Assembly (NCBI GenBank): GCA_958441075.1
Contig: CAUCBQ010000104.1
Coordinates: forward strand, 1-7,334
Length of the DNA stretch: 7,334 nt
Direction: 5' to 3'
Source: an uncultured Clostridiaceae bacterium
Lineage (GTDB): Bacteria > Bacillota > Clostridia > Lachnospirales > Lachnospiraceae
The translations under genes were made by a program, and so were the position numbers. A model generated the notes under the pieces. The model was not told the origin of the DNA. It did no database searches and saw nothing but the letters and a program-made list of their open reading frames with translations. Of the stretch, positions 1 to 6,256 are shown piece after piece. Every line of letters begins with the position of its first letter. Within the stretch, counting starts at the first letter, position 1.

Positions 1-634
1 TGAGGACTGGACCATTTATCAGCAGATCACAATTATTGACGGATCAACCTTTGATCTCTATGTTCAGAATATGAAGCCCCTTCTGGGAGCCATGCTCCGT
101 GGCTCAGAGCTTGTTATTATGAACCGCTGCGACGGGATTCCGGATGAAAAGCTTACCGCCTACCGCCGGTCTATCCGGGCTATGAGCAGGGACAGCGAGA
201 TTGTGCTGGAGGATGCAGAGGGTGAGATTGAACAGGCTACTCTTGAGGAAGATCTTCCCTATGACATTAATGCGGATGTAATCGAGATCAAACCGGAGGA
301 TTACGGAATCTGGTATATTGACTGTATGGATCAGCCGGAGCGGTATAAGGGGAAAACGGTAGAGTTTACCGCCATGGTATTAAAATCTCCCAAATTTCCC
401 AAAGGGCAGTTTGTTCCCGGCCGTATGGCTATGACCTGCTGTGAGGCCGACATGACGTTTCTCGGCTTTATGTGCAAATGGAAGGATGCAGAAAAATACC
501 GCACGAAGCAGTGGGTAAAGGTTCGGGCCAAGGTGGGAATTGAATATCAGAAGGATTACCACGGCGAAGGACCGGTTCTTTACGGTGAAAATGTAGAACC
601 GGCTGCAGAGATCAAGGACGTTGTGCAGTTTTAA
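1..634 (+). CDS. CobW-like GTPase fused to YcgQ-like (TIGR03943/DUF1980-type) C-terminal domain, 5' partial
   Basis: The reading frame is open from base 2 to the TAA at 632-634, so about 210 C-terminal residues are visible and the true start lies outside the window. The ATG at 71 is internal: the 23 codons before it continue the same domain (IIDGSTFDLYVQN). The first ~45 residues look like the end of a CobW/COG0523 (G3E) GTPase: a hydrophobic strand followed by NRCD at 122-133, which fits the NKxD guanine-specificity motif. The G1/Walker A part would lie upstream. After an acidic linker, the last ~110 residues resemble the C-terminal domain of YcgQ/TIGR03943 proteins, with GKTVEF, an F-x-x-GRMAM strand and a TCCEAD cysteine pair at about 434-451. 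Family knowledge links COG0523 GTPases to metal delivery and YcgQ to a two-part putative permease with YcgR. A metal-related membrane role is inference. A hairpin terminator follows the stop. Confidence 0.62.
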   Translation, partial: EDWTIYQQITIIDGSTFDLYVQNMKPLLGAMLRGSELVIMNRCDGIPDEKLTAYRRSIRAMSRDSEIVLEDAEGEIEQATLEEDLPYDINADVIEIKPEDYGIWYIDCMDQPERYKGKTVEFTAMVLKSPKFPKGQFVPGRMAMTCCEADMTFLGFMCKWKDAEKYRTKQWVKVRAKVGIEYQKDYHGEGPVLYGENVEPAAEIKDVVQF

Positions 635-642
635 AAGAGTAA

Positions 643-684
643 ATGAGGGTACTGGCTCAGAAGGCCGGTATCCTCATATTTTAT
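643..684 (+). terminator. Intrinsic terminator after the GTPase-like gene
   Basis: A 14-bp stem pairs 643-656 (ATGAGGGTACTGGC) with 664-677 (GCCGGTATCCTCAT). It includes two G-U wobbles and encloses a 7-nt loop. The run after the stem, ATTTTATATATAA, is T-rich but broken by A residues, so termination may be only partial. It starts 9 nt after the stop codon. No convincing sigma-A promoter is seen between it and the next gene, so some read-through into the phospholipase gene is plausible. Confidence 0.65.
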
Positions 685-716
685 ATATAAAGATGGTATG
701 GTAAAGAGGAAGCAGA

Positions 717-1610
717 ATGTCCGGCAAGATTGTATATGGTCTGGCTCTTTCCGGGGGAGGGGCCAGGGGAGCTGCCCATGTAGGCGTAATAAAGGCATTG
801 GAAGAGGGAGATCTGAAACCCTCCTGGATTGCCGGAACCAGCGCAGGAGCACTGGCAGCCGGATTGTACGCCTGCGGAATGGATTCTTCCAAACTGGAAG
901 CAGTAACAGGTTATCTGGCCCGCAGAGGGAGGTTCTATCTCGATCCTCAATATGGGGCGTTGGCAGCTTTTATTCCGGGGCTGTTTTTAGGGCGCTTTAT
1001 TACGCTTACAGGGCTTTTAAAGGGAAACCGCCTTCTGGCGTATTTTCACAGCCTGACAGAGGGCAGAAATCTGGATGAGGCCCTTCTTCCTTTTGTCATT
1101 CCGGCAGTCGACTTAAATTCCGGCGATACCATAGCATTTACCAATGTGGCACATCCCCGGAAGGCGTCTCATGTGCAGTGGGAATGGGAAGGCCGGATTT
1201 GCCAGGCTATGATAGCAAGCGCCAGCTTTCCGGGAGTTTTTGCACCCAGACAGCAGGGAAAACGTCTGCTGGTAGATGGGGGAGTGGCAGCCAGTCTTCC
1301 GGTGAAGCTTTTAAGAAAGGCCGGAGCCGGCCCGGTTTTAGCAGTGGATGTGGGAAGTGTTTATGAACCGCCTTCCGATGCCGCCATTACAGAGGTTTTG
1401 ACCCATTCCTTTTCCATTATGAGCAGACGCTTAAAAGAATGCGGTTCACGGGGAGAAGACGTTTTGTTAACACCGCCTCAGCCGGCCGGAGCCGGCCTTC
1501 TTACCTTTGATACCATGGAAGCCTCTGTAAAAATGGCATATGAATATACCAGAAGAAAAATGCCTGCCATCCGAAAGGGACTTCAGATGGCAGACCATTA
1601 TATCAGCTGA
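717..1610 (+). CDS. Patatin-like phospholipase family protein (RssA/YchK-type)
   Basis: This 297-residue protein has the full patatin signature. A glycine-rich oxyanion-hole loop GGGARG lies at residues 13-18, the nucleophile elbow GTSAG at 40-44 (Ser42), the family block ASASFPGVF at ~167-175, and the catalytic-dyad aspartate in DGG at 187-189 (Asp187). The family hydrolyses acyl esters of phospholipids or related lipids with a Ser-Asp dyad. The actual substrate cannot be read from the sequence. No signal peptide or membrane segment is evident, so it is probably cytoplasmic or peripheral. The start at 717 is chosen because AGAGGA at 705-710 sits 6 nt upstream and the motif lies close to the N-terminus, as usual in this family. 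The length fits the short bacterial patatin group. Its last 8 bp overlap the end of the convergent TusA-like gene. Confidence 0.9.
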   Translation: MSGKIVYGLALSGGGARGAAHVGVIKALEEGDLKPSWIAGTSAGALAAGLYACGMDSSKLEAVTGYLARRGRFYLDPQYGALAAFIPGLFLGRFITLTGLLKGNRLLAYFHSLTEGRNLDEALLPFVIPAVDLNSGDTIAFTNVAHPRKASHVQWEWEGRICQAMIASASFPGVFAPRQQGKRLLVDGGVAASLPVKLLRKAGAGPVLAVDVGSVYEPPSDAAITEVLTHSFSIMSRRLKECGSRGEDVLLTPPQPAGAGLLTFDTMEASVKMAYEYTRRKMPAIRKGLQMADHYIS

Positions 1611-1809
1611 TGGTGATTACATAATCATTTCCCCGCATTTCTACGGAAGCCTCTCTATGATATTCATGGGCCAGCTTTAAAAGATTATCTCTGGTGTGTG
1701 CGGCGTCTGACAGCACAGCCAGAGGCTCCTTTGGGGCGGCGTCCATTTCATCCATTACAATTAAAACCGGTTCCGGGCATGAGAGCCCCCGTACGTCTAT
1801 TTCCTTCAT
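1603..1809 (-). CDS. TusA/YedF family sulfurtransferase-like protein
   Basis: This 68-residue protein has the TusA/SirA fold signature: an N-terminal beta strand (KEIDVRGLSCPEPVL) with the conserved CPxP motif, active-site candidate Cys11, and later alternating helix and strand. TusA-like proteins carry persulfide sulfur, and relatives called YedF occur in selenium-utilising bacteria. It matches only the TusA-like N-terminal domain. The longer selenium-associated YedF form has an extra C-terminal domain that is absent here, and the stop is clean. The start has AGGAG 9 nt upstream (1819-1823). The gene begins 21 bp after yedE on the same strand, so the two are almost certainly one transcript. 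YedE may import the chalcogen compound while this protein carries it, which is inference from the pairing. The gene ends inside the convergent phospholipase gene. Confidence 0.88.
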   Translation of the reverse strand: MKEIDVRGLSCPEPVLIVMDEMDAAPKEPLAVLSDAAHTRDNLLKLAHEYHREASVEMRGNDYVITIS

Positions 1810-1830
1810 AATTTCCTTCTCCTTTTTGAA

Positions 1831-2892
1831 TTATTTTTTTGTTTTTCTCATACAGGAAGCTGCCACGATAAAAAGTACGATAATACATACGATACACATG
1901 GTCCGTCCTGCAGGCGTGGTTCCGGTTCCGCTGGAAGCCAGGCCAAAGTTGTGGCAGAAGGCTGCTCCAACCAGCATGCCAAGTACATTTACAGCAGCGT
2001 CAGCGGAACCCTGTCCTGCCAGAATCAGCTGGCGCAGCGGACAGCCTCCGGCTAAAACGGCTGCAAAGCCTACAGTATAGGTTCCAAGGATATTCCAGAG
2101 GGTTTCTGCATGAGCGATAGGCTGTCCCTCAAATCCCGGCTTAAAATTACCTGATACCAGGTTGTAGACCAGCATTACCCCAAAGAGTCCGGCAATTACG
2201 CTTAAAAGATCAAAGTTTTTCATCAGGATCACATCACGGATACCGCCTGCAAAACAGGCTCTCGCCTTCTGAGCGGCAGCGCCGAAGATCAGACCGGCTG
2301 CCAGAGATACCAGAATAGGGGCGTGAAGGCTTCCGGGTCCTTCTGTACTGGCTGCAAAAAGAGGTGTGATAATGCTTAAAATCAGAAGAGCCAGAAAGAC
2401 AGCCGGCAGTATGTAGCCATTTTCTTTTTTTGTATCATAGGACCGTCCCAGACTGAAGCCCTTTTTCAAAAAGATACAGCCGGTTCCCACACCCAGCACA
2501 AAACCGATCAGTCCCATATAGGCATTCAAATCTCCGGCTGCCATACGGATTACCATACGCAATGGACATCCCAGGAAAACCAGAGCGCCGATCATGGTGA
2601 TAATTCCCAGAAGAAAGCGGATCATGGGAGAAGAACCGGCAGTGGAGCGGTATTCGCCCGTAGCCATGGATATGATAAAAGCTCCGGCTACCAGACCTGC
2701 GATTTCAGGACGCATATATTGTACGATGGGTGCGGTGTGCAGCTTGGCAGCGCCCGCAATGTCGCGGATAAAGCAGGCAATACAGAATGCCATATTTCCG
2801 GGATTACCCGTAATAGCCAGCCATACGGCTACAGCTCCTAACAGGCCGCCCCATAGAAGCAGCCCTTTTTTTGAACCAAGTGTTTCTTTCAT
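1831..2892 (-). CDS. yedE: YedE family putative selenium/sulfur transporter (membrane protein)
   Basis: This is a 353-residue polytopic membrane protein of the YeeE/YedE family. It has hydrophobic segments near residues 11-27, 64-76, 93-107, 126-141, 161-180, 191-206, 228-247, 269-283, 300-316 and 331-346. Family-typical motifs are a CxxC (Cys37/Cys40) in NMAFCIACFIRD, VQYMRPEIAG at ~57-66, two GCPLR repeats at 108-112 and 283-287, and RACFAGGIRD at 211-220. The paired GCPLR motifs suggest two related halves. YeeE relatives move thiosulfate through cysteine-lined pores, and a YedE subgroup is tied to selenium metabolism. The N-terminal NMxFCxACFxRD block resembles that subgroup as I recall it. 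The start at 2892 is preferred over an in-frame TTG at 3006 because GGAGGG lies just upstream and residues before it would be read from a terminator hairpin. It is the first gene of the yedE-TusA operon. Confidence 0.87.
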   Translation of the reverse strand: MKETLGSKKGLLLWGGLLGAVAVWLAITGNPGNMAFCIACFIRDIAGAAKLHTAPIVQYMRPEIAGLVAGAFIISMATGEYRSTAGSSPMIRFLLGIITMIGALVFLGCPLRMVIRMAAGDLNAYMGLIGFVLGVGTGCIFLKKGFSLGRSYDTKKENGYILPAVFLALLILSIITPLFAASTEGPGSLHAPILVSLAAGLIFGAAAQKARACFAGGIRDVILMKNFDLLSVIAGLFGVMLVYNLVSGNFKPGFEGQPIAHAETLWNILGTYTVGFAAVLAGGCPLRQLILAGQGSADAAVNVLGMLVGAAFCHNFGLASSGTGTTPAGRTMCIVCIIVLFIVAASCMRKTKK

Positions 2893-2939
2893 TTCATTCC
2901 CTCCAAACGTTGTATTTAAGAAAGAATAACGCAAGCAAT

Positions 2940-2978
2940 AAAAAACGGCCTGACCACTCTGGGACGGTGGTCGGGCCG
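2940..2978 (-). terminator. Terminator-like hairpin in the yedE leader (possible attenuator)
   Basis: Read on the minus strand, 2978-2967 pairs with 2957-2946 in a 12-bp GC-rich stem with one G-U wobble and a 9-nt loop. Six T residues (2945-2940) follow at once. This is a textbook intrinsic terminator, but it lies about 48 bp upstream of the yedE start and downstream of the likely yedE promoter. It would therefore stop transcription before the gene unless relieved. On the plus strand the stem is followed by GGCTTTT, so it may also stop rightward read-through. No known riboswitch class was recognised in the ~46 nt between start point and stem. Confidence 0.7.
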
Positions 2979-3030
2979 GCTTTTCTGAAAAAATAGAAAG
3001 CTCCAACTGCGTATTTCTTTCTCTGTACAG

Positions 3031-3059
3031 ATTGTATCATTAACAAAAGATAAGGTCAA
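3031..3059 (-). promoter_or_regulatory. Sigma-A promoter for yedE-TusA operon
   Basis: On the minus strand, TTGACC (-35, 3059-3054) and TACAAT (-10, 3036-3031) are separated by exactly 17 bp. TGA directly before the -10 fits an extended -10. Transcription would begin near 3024, giving a leader of about 131 nt before the yedE start. The leader contains the terminator-like hairpin at 2940-2978. Confidence 0.65.
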
Positions 3060-3100
3060 CTGTTTTTTGTATAATTTTTCCAGTCAATGTTCCAGTACTC

Positions 3101-3150
3101 ATAAAAAAATTTTTAAAGAACTGGACACACTGTGGGTTTTGTGCTAAACT
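3101..3150 (+). promoter_or_regulatory. rnpB promoter with A/T-rich UP-like element
   Basis: TGGACA (-35, 3122-3127) and TAAACT (-10, 3145-3150) have a 17-bp spacer, and TG at 3142-3143 makes an extended -10 (TGcTAAACT). The 20 bp directly upstream of the -35 are nearly pure A/T with phased A and T runs, as in UP elements of strong stable-RNA promoters. The predicted start near 3157 agrees with the RNase P RNA 5' end. Confidence 0.7.
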
Positions 3151-3158
3151 AACATAGT

Positions 3159-3514
3159 TGTGAGTAAGACAGATGGCCGCTGCTGCGATACCGAGAGGCC
3201 GCAGGAGAGGAAAGTCCGGGCTTCACAGGGCAGAGTGCCAGATAACGTCTGGCGGAGGTGACTCCAGGGACAGTGCAACAGAAATATACCGCCGGTCTGT
3301 GAATGCAGGCAGGTAAGGGTGGAAGGGCAGTGTAAGAGACTACCGCCCGGCTGGTAACAGGCGGGGCACATGTAAACCCCATTCGAAGCAAGACCAAACA
3401 GGAAGCATATGGCGGCCCGTCAGCTTCCGGGTAGGTTGCTTGAGACTGCTGGCGACAGCAGTTCTAGATAGATGGCCATCCAACGACATAACCCGGCTTA
3501 TCGTTTTGCTCACA
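3159..3514 (+). ncRNA. rnpB: RNase P RNA, bacterial type A (catalytic subunit)
   Basis: This RNA is the catalytic part of RNase P, which trims the 5' leader from precursor tRNAs. The diagnostic blocks appear in order: GAGGAAAGTCCGGGC at 3207-3221, ACAGTGCAACAGAAA at 3270-3284, AGGTAAGGGTG at 3311-3321, then GGTAACAG, GAAGCAAGACCAAACAGG, GGGTAGGTTGCTTGAG, and ACATAACCCGGCTTATCG at 3486-3503. The first and last form the conserved P4 core. The ends were set from helix P1: 3160-3170 pairs with 3503-3513 over 11 bp with two wobbles, plus one more pair outside. The overall layout follows the E. coli (type A) RNA rather than the B. subtilis type B. The ends are good to a few bases. It has its own promoter and terminator and is flanked by two minus-strand operons. 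Confidence 0.96.
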
Positions 3515-3522
3515 CTTTGAGA

Positions 3523-3577
3523 GATCATCCGAGAGGAAAGGCGCATATCTGCGGCTTTCGGACAGATGGTCTTTTTT
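3523..3577 (+). terminator. rnpB intrinsic terminator
   Basis: This is a long, interrupted hairpin. GATCATC (3523-3529) pairs with GATGGTC (3565-3571) at the base. GAAAG (3536-3540) pairs with CTTTC (3555-3559), and CGCA (3542-3545) with TGCG (3550-3553) around a TATC tetraloop. Six T residues (3572-3577) follow. It begins 9 nt after the RNase P RNA. Confidence 0.8.
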
Positions 3578-3592
3578 GTTTTCAAAAGAACA

Positions 3593-3632
3593 TAAAACCG
3601 GGAGGCCCCGAACTCGGAACCTCCCGGTTTTA
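3593..3632. terminator. Bidirectional terminator between rnpB and uxaC
   Basis: This is a perfect 13-bp inverted repeat (TAAAACCGGGAGG at 3593-3605 with CCTCCCGGTTTTA at 3620-3632). The loop is 14 nt, with a possible inner CCG/CGG pairing. The A and T runs at both ends let it work on either strand. On the minus strand it lies 14 nt after the uxaC stop and is the obvious end of the regulator-uxaC transcript. On the plus strand it backs up the rnpB terminator. Confidence 0.85.
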
Positions 3633-3646
3633 CATACAGGTTTATA

Positions 3647-5062
3647 TTACTCTACAGTCTTTAAATCAAACCCAAAGTAATTTACAGCATTGTTATAGCA
3701 GATACCCTTTACGATGGTCTCTAAGGACTTCATATCTGCAGGATACTCGCCGTTGTCTACCCAGCCGCCGATAAGCTCGCACATAATGCGGCGGAAATAC
3801 TCGTGTCTGGTGTAAGACAGGAAGCTTCTGGAGTCGGTCAGCATACCGATGAAGTTTCCAAGGCAGCCCAGATTTCCAAGAGAGATCATCTGCTCTGTCA
3901 TGCCGGTCTTGTGATCGTTGAACCACCATGCGGAACCCTGCTGAATTTTGCCCGGGAACTTCTCCTGGAAGCAGCCAAGGATGGTGCCGATGGAGGCGTT
4001 GTCATTTGGATTCAGGGAATAGATGATAGTCTTTGGAATCTCATTGGTAGCGCTTAAGGCATTTAAGAAGTCAGCCATCTGTGCGCTGGGAGCATAGTTG
4101 TTGATGCAGTCAAAGCCGGTGTCAGGGCCAAGCTGCTCAAACATATAGGCGTTGTTGTCGCGCTTACAGCCGTAGTGAAGCTGCATGATCCATCCCATTT
4201 TATTGTATTCCCTTGCAACAAACAGCATAAACTCGGTCTTGTACTTTAACTCCTCCTCGCGGGAAACAGCCTCTCCCTTTAAGCCCTTTGCGATGATGGC
4301 GTCTACCTCTGCCTCAGAAGCAGGAGCATACATTACATACTCAAGAGCATGGTCAGATACGCAGCACTTCATGGAATTAAAGAAGTCCATACGGTTCTTT
4401 AAAGCTTCTTTTAAGGATGCGAAATCTTTGATTTCAACGCCGCTTACTTCGGACAGCTGCCTGATATACGCCGCATAGGTTGGTTTTTCCACATTCATGG
4501 CCTTGTCAGGTCTCCATGCAGGAAGAACCTGTACCTCAAAGGAGGTATCCTCAGCCAGCTTTTTGTGGTATTCCAGAGAATCAACAGGATCATCGGTGGT
4601 ACAGATTAAGGTTACGTTGGACTGTCTGATCAGGTTGCGTACCGTCATGGAATCCTCCTGCAGCTTTGCATTGCACAGATTCCATACTTCCTCAGCTGTA
4701 TCGCCGTTTAAGTAGCCCTCATAGCCGAAGTATCTTCTTAATTCAAGATGGCTCCAGTGGTACAGAGGGTTGCCGATCAGTTTTGGAAGGGTCTCGGCCC
4801 AGGCCTGGAATTTCTCTCTGTCAGTAGCGTCGCCGGTGATGTATTTTTCATCAACGCCGTTGGAACGCATCTGACGCCATTTGTAGTGGTCGCCTCCCAG
4901 CCATACCTGAGTAATGTTGTCAAATTTGCGGTCCTCGCAGATTTCCTGAGGATTGATATGGCAGTGGTAGTCCAGGATAGGCATGGTCTCAGCGTAGTCA
5001 TGATAGAGCTTCTGAGCCATTTCAGTGGATAATAAGAAATCCTTGTCTAAAAACTGTTTCAT
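3647..5062 (-). CDS. uxaC: Glucuronate (uronate) isomerase UxaC
   Basis: This 471-residue protein has the normal length for UxaC. It interconverts D-glucuronate with D-fructuronate and D-galacturonate with D-tagaturonate, the first step of hexuronate breakdown in the cytoplasm. It belongs to the amidohydrolase-like TIM-barrel group. Visible landmarks are the metal-binding HxH in LDYHCHINP (His33, His35), ICTTDDP at 153-159, MQLHYG at 293-298, WWFND at 379-383, and the very conserved MLTDSRSFLSYTRHEYFRR block at 407-425 with Asp410 and Arg412. The start is supported by AAGGAGG about 10 nt upstream (5073-5079) and by the family N-terminus (KQFLDKDFLL). It follows the LacI-type regulator by only 22 bp, so it is probably the second gene of that operon, and a strong bidirectional terminator follows it. 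Confidence 0.97.
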   Translation of the reverse strand: MKQFLDKDFLLSTEMAQKLYHDYAETMPILDYHCHINPQEICEDRKFDNITQVWLGGDHYKWRQMRSNGVDEKYITGDATDREKFQAWAETLPKLIGNPLYHWSHLELRRYFGYEGYLNGDTAEEVWNLCNAKLQEDSMTVRNLIRQSNVTLICTTDDPVDSLEYHKKLAEDTSFEVQVLPAWRPDKAMNVEKPTYAAYIRQLSEVSGVEIKDFASLKEALKNRMDFFNSMKCCVSDHALEYVMYAPASEAEVDAIIAKGLKGEAVSREEELKYKTEFMLFVAREYNKMGWIMQLHYGCKRDNNAYMFEQLGPDTGFDCINNYAPSAQMADFLNALSATNEIPKTIIYSLNPNDNASIGTILGCFQEKFPGKIQQGSAWWFNDHKTGMTEQMISLGNLGCLGNFIGMLTDSRSFLSYTRHEYFRRIMCELIGGWVDNGEYPADMKSLETIVKGICYNNAVNYFGFDLKTVE

Positions 5063-5084
5063 TTTAGTAGAGCCTCCTTAAATG

Positions 5085-6086
5085 TTAAAAGTTTGTGGTG
5101 TTTCTTTTTATAAGATCAGAAGCGATCGTAGTCCGGCTGGGCACAGATTCGCCGCTGAAAACTCCCATAAGTGCATTTACTGTGGTTGTGCATAGTGTTT
5201 CCACCTTGCTGTCGATGGAGGTGATCTCAGGGTCCGTACAGCGGGATAAAAGAGAATTATTATAGCCGATGACACTGAGCTGGTCCGGAACGGAAATGCC
5301 TTTGGCATGAGCGTATTTAACTGCACCGACTGCCAGGGAATCGTCCGAAGTTACGACTGCATCAAAGTCAAGGCCCTGTTCTGACAGTCTCAGGAGCAGG
5401 TCTCTGGCATCCTCAAGGTTCTTGGGACACTGATGTATCAGCTCCTCCCGTACGGAAAGGCCGCAGGAAGTAAGGGCTGCTTTATATCCGTCCATCTTGT
5501 TCAGGCCACTGTAGGAATAGCTGGTGTACAGATAAAGAATCCGTCTGCTTCCGGAACGGATCAGCCGGGAAACTGCGTCATATACCGCAGAATAATCATC
5601 ACAGACTGTGCTGTAGATATTCTCCCCCTCCAGATAGCCGTTTACGAGCATAATGGGGATCTCGCCGGCTGCCTTTAAGATATAATCATTATCCTTTGGA
5701 CGCAGCTCTACAAATTTTGAACCGGCCAGAATAATGGCGTCCACACGCTTGGAGCGCAGCAGATTAAAATACTTCTGCTTAACTTTTAGATCATAACCGG
5801 TACAGCAAAGAATGGAATCGTAGTTATGACTGCGAAGTTCCCGTTCCAGATAATAGATGGCGCCGGCCAGATAGGGATCTGAAGAGTCGGAACACATGAT
5901 CCCGATGGTCTGCATGGTGTCAAGCCCCAGGCCTCTGGCAAATACATTGGGCGTATAGCCCAGCTCGTCCATGACCTTAAGAACCTTCTCGCGGGTGCGT
6001 TCGCTGACATTGGGATTGCCGTTTAATACACGGGAAACCGTGGCAATGGATACTCCGGCATGTTTTGATACATCATATATATTCAT
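5085..6086 (-). CDS. LacI family transcriptional regulator of the hexuronate genes
   Basis: This 333-residue protein has the LacI/GalR layout. The N-terminal helix-turn-helix (IYDVSKHAGVSIATVSRVLN, residues 3-22) is followed by the NPNVSERTREKV helix, the YTPNVFARGL hinge at 44-53, and a periplasmic-binding-protein-like sensor domain (from IGIMCSD at 61 to the C-terminus) that would bind a sugar-acid effector. The start at 6086 gives the standard N-terminus, and GAGG lies 11 nt upstream. Its gene is followed 22 bp later by uxaC. Its promoter region faces uxaA, and two near-identical palindromes sit at the two start points. It is therefore most likely an autoregulated repressor of uxaC and uxaA. 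The effector (a hexuronate, tagaturonate, fructuronate or KDG) cannot be told from sequence. A CcpA-type global role is less likely given the linkage. Confidence 0.93.
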   Translation of the reverse strand: MNIYDVSKHAGVSIATVSRVLNGNPNVSERTREKVLKVMDELGYTPNVFARGLGLDTMQTIGIMCSDSSDPYLAGAIYYLERELRSHNYDSILCCTGYDLKVKQKYFNLLRSKRVDAIILAGSKFVELRPKDNDYILKAAGEIPIMLVNGYLEGENIYSTVCDDYSAVYDAVSRLIRSGSRRILYLYTSYSYSGLNKMDGYKAALTSCGLSVREELIHQCPKNLEDARDLLLRLSEQGLDFDAVVTSDDSLAVGAVKYAHAKGISVPDQLSVIGYNNSLLSRCTDPEITSIDSKVETLCTTTVNALMGVFSGESVPSRTTIASDLIKRNTTNF

Positions 6087-6107
6087 ATATGGAACAACCT
6101 CACATTC

Positions 6108-6121
6108 TGTAAGCGCTTACA
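6108..6121. promoter_or_regulatory. LacI-family operator 1 (regulator-uxaC promoter)
   Basis: TGTAAGCGCTTACA is a perfect 14-bp palindrome with the central CG typical of LacI/GalR operators. It lies at about +5 to +18 of the predicted leftward start (near 6125), so binding would block the regulator-uxaC transcript. It differs from operator 2 at one position. Confidence 0.82.
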
Positions 6122-6131
6122 AGCTGACTTT

Positions 6132-6160
6132 ATTATACATTTTTTCAGTAAATATTGCAA
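6132..6160 (-). promoter_or_regulatory. Sigma-A promoter for the regulator-uxaC operon
   Basis: On the minus strand, TTGCAA (-35, 6160-6155) and a consensus TATAAT (-10, 6137-6132) are separated by 17 bp in an AT-rich stretch. The predicted start near 6125 is immediately followed by operator 1. Confidence 0.8.
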
Positions 6161-6178
6161 GAGTTTTCTATTTTTTTA

Positions 6179-6207
6179 TTGACTTCTTACGGGAAAGTAG
6201 ATAAAAT
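6179..6207 (+). promoter_or_regulatory. Sigma-A promoter for uxaA
   Basis: TTGACT (-35, 6179-6184) and TAAAAT (-10, 6202-6207) have a 17-bp spacer, preceded by a T-rich tract. The predicted start near 6214 falls inside operator 2. The -10 overlaps an in-frame ATG at 6206-6208, which rules that ATG out as the uxaA start. Confidence 0.8.
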
Positions 6208-6210
6208 GAA

Positions 6211-6224
6211 TGTAAGCACTTACA
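6211..6224. promoter_or_regulatory. LacI-family operator 2 (uxaA promoter)
   Basis: TGTAAGCACTTACA is the same palindrome as operator 1 with a single central change (CG to CA), so symmetry is perfect except at the central pair. It covers about -3 to +11 of the predicted uxaA start. Its centre is 103 bp from that of operator 1, close to ten helical turns. Confidence 0.82.
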
Positions 6225-6228
6225 TAGA

Positions 6229-6256
6229 CCTGACAGGCATCCCCAAAACCGTCAGG
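6229..6256 (+). other. Hairpin in the uxaA 5' untranslated leader
   Basis: CCTGAC (6229-6234) pairs with GTCAGG (6251-6256), extended by GG (6236-6237) with CC (6249-6250) past a one-base bulge. It lies about 15 nt after the predicted transcript start and 40 nt before the uxaA start codon. There is no T run, so it is not a terminator. A role in protecting the mRNA 5' end is possible but unproven. Confidence 0.4.

Noticed and set aside
698..1078. A 126-residue plus-strand frame overlapping the start of the phospholipase gene
   Set aside because: It is a different frame of the patatin gene, with a composition unlike a folded protein. The patatin frame has all catalytic motifs.
1602..1611. The palindrome ATCAGCTGAT at the convergent gene ends
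   Set aside because: A 10-bp palindrome without loop or T run is too short to call a terminator or binding site, and it lies in coding sequence.
2893..3006. A 38-residue N-terminal extension of YedE beginning at a TTG at 3006
   Set aside because: It has no ribosome binding site, its codons run through the terminator-like hairpin, and the ATG at 2892 has GGAGGG just upstream and gives the expected family length.
3144..3774. Several small open frames on both strands across the rnpB region (for example 3149-3397 minus and 3472-3774 plus)
   Set aside because: They lie over the RNase P RNA, its terminators or the end of uxaC, have no family resemblance, and are explained by the RNA gene.
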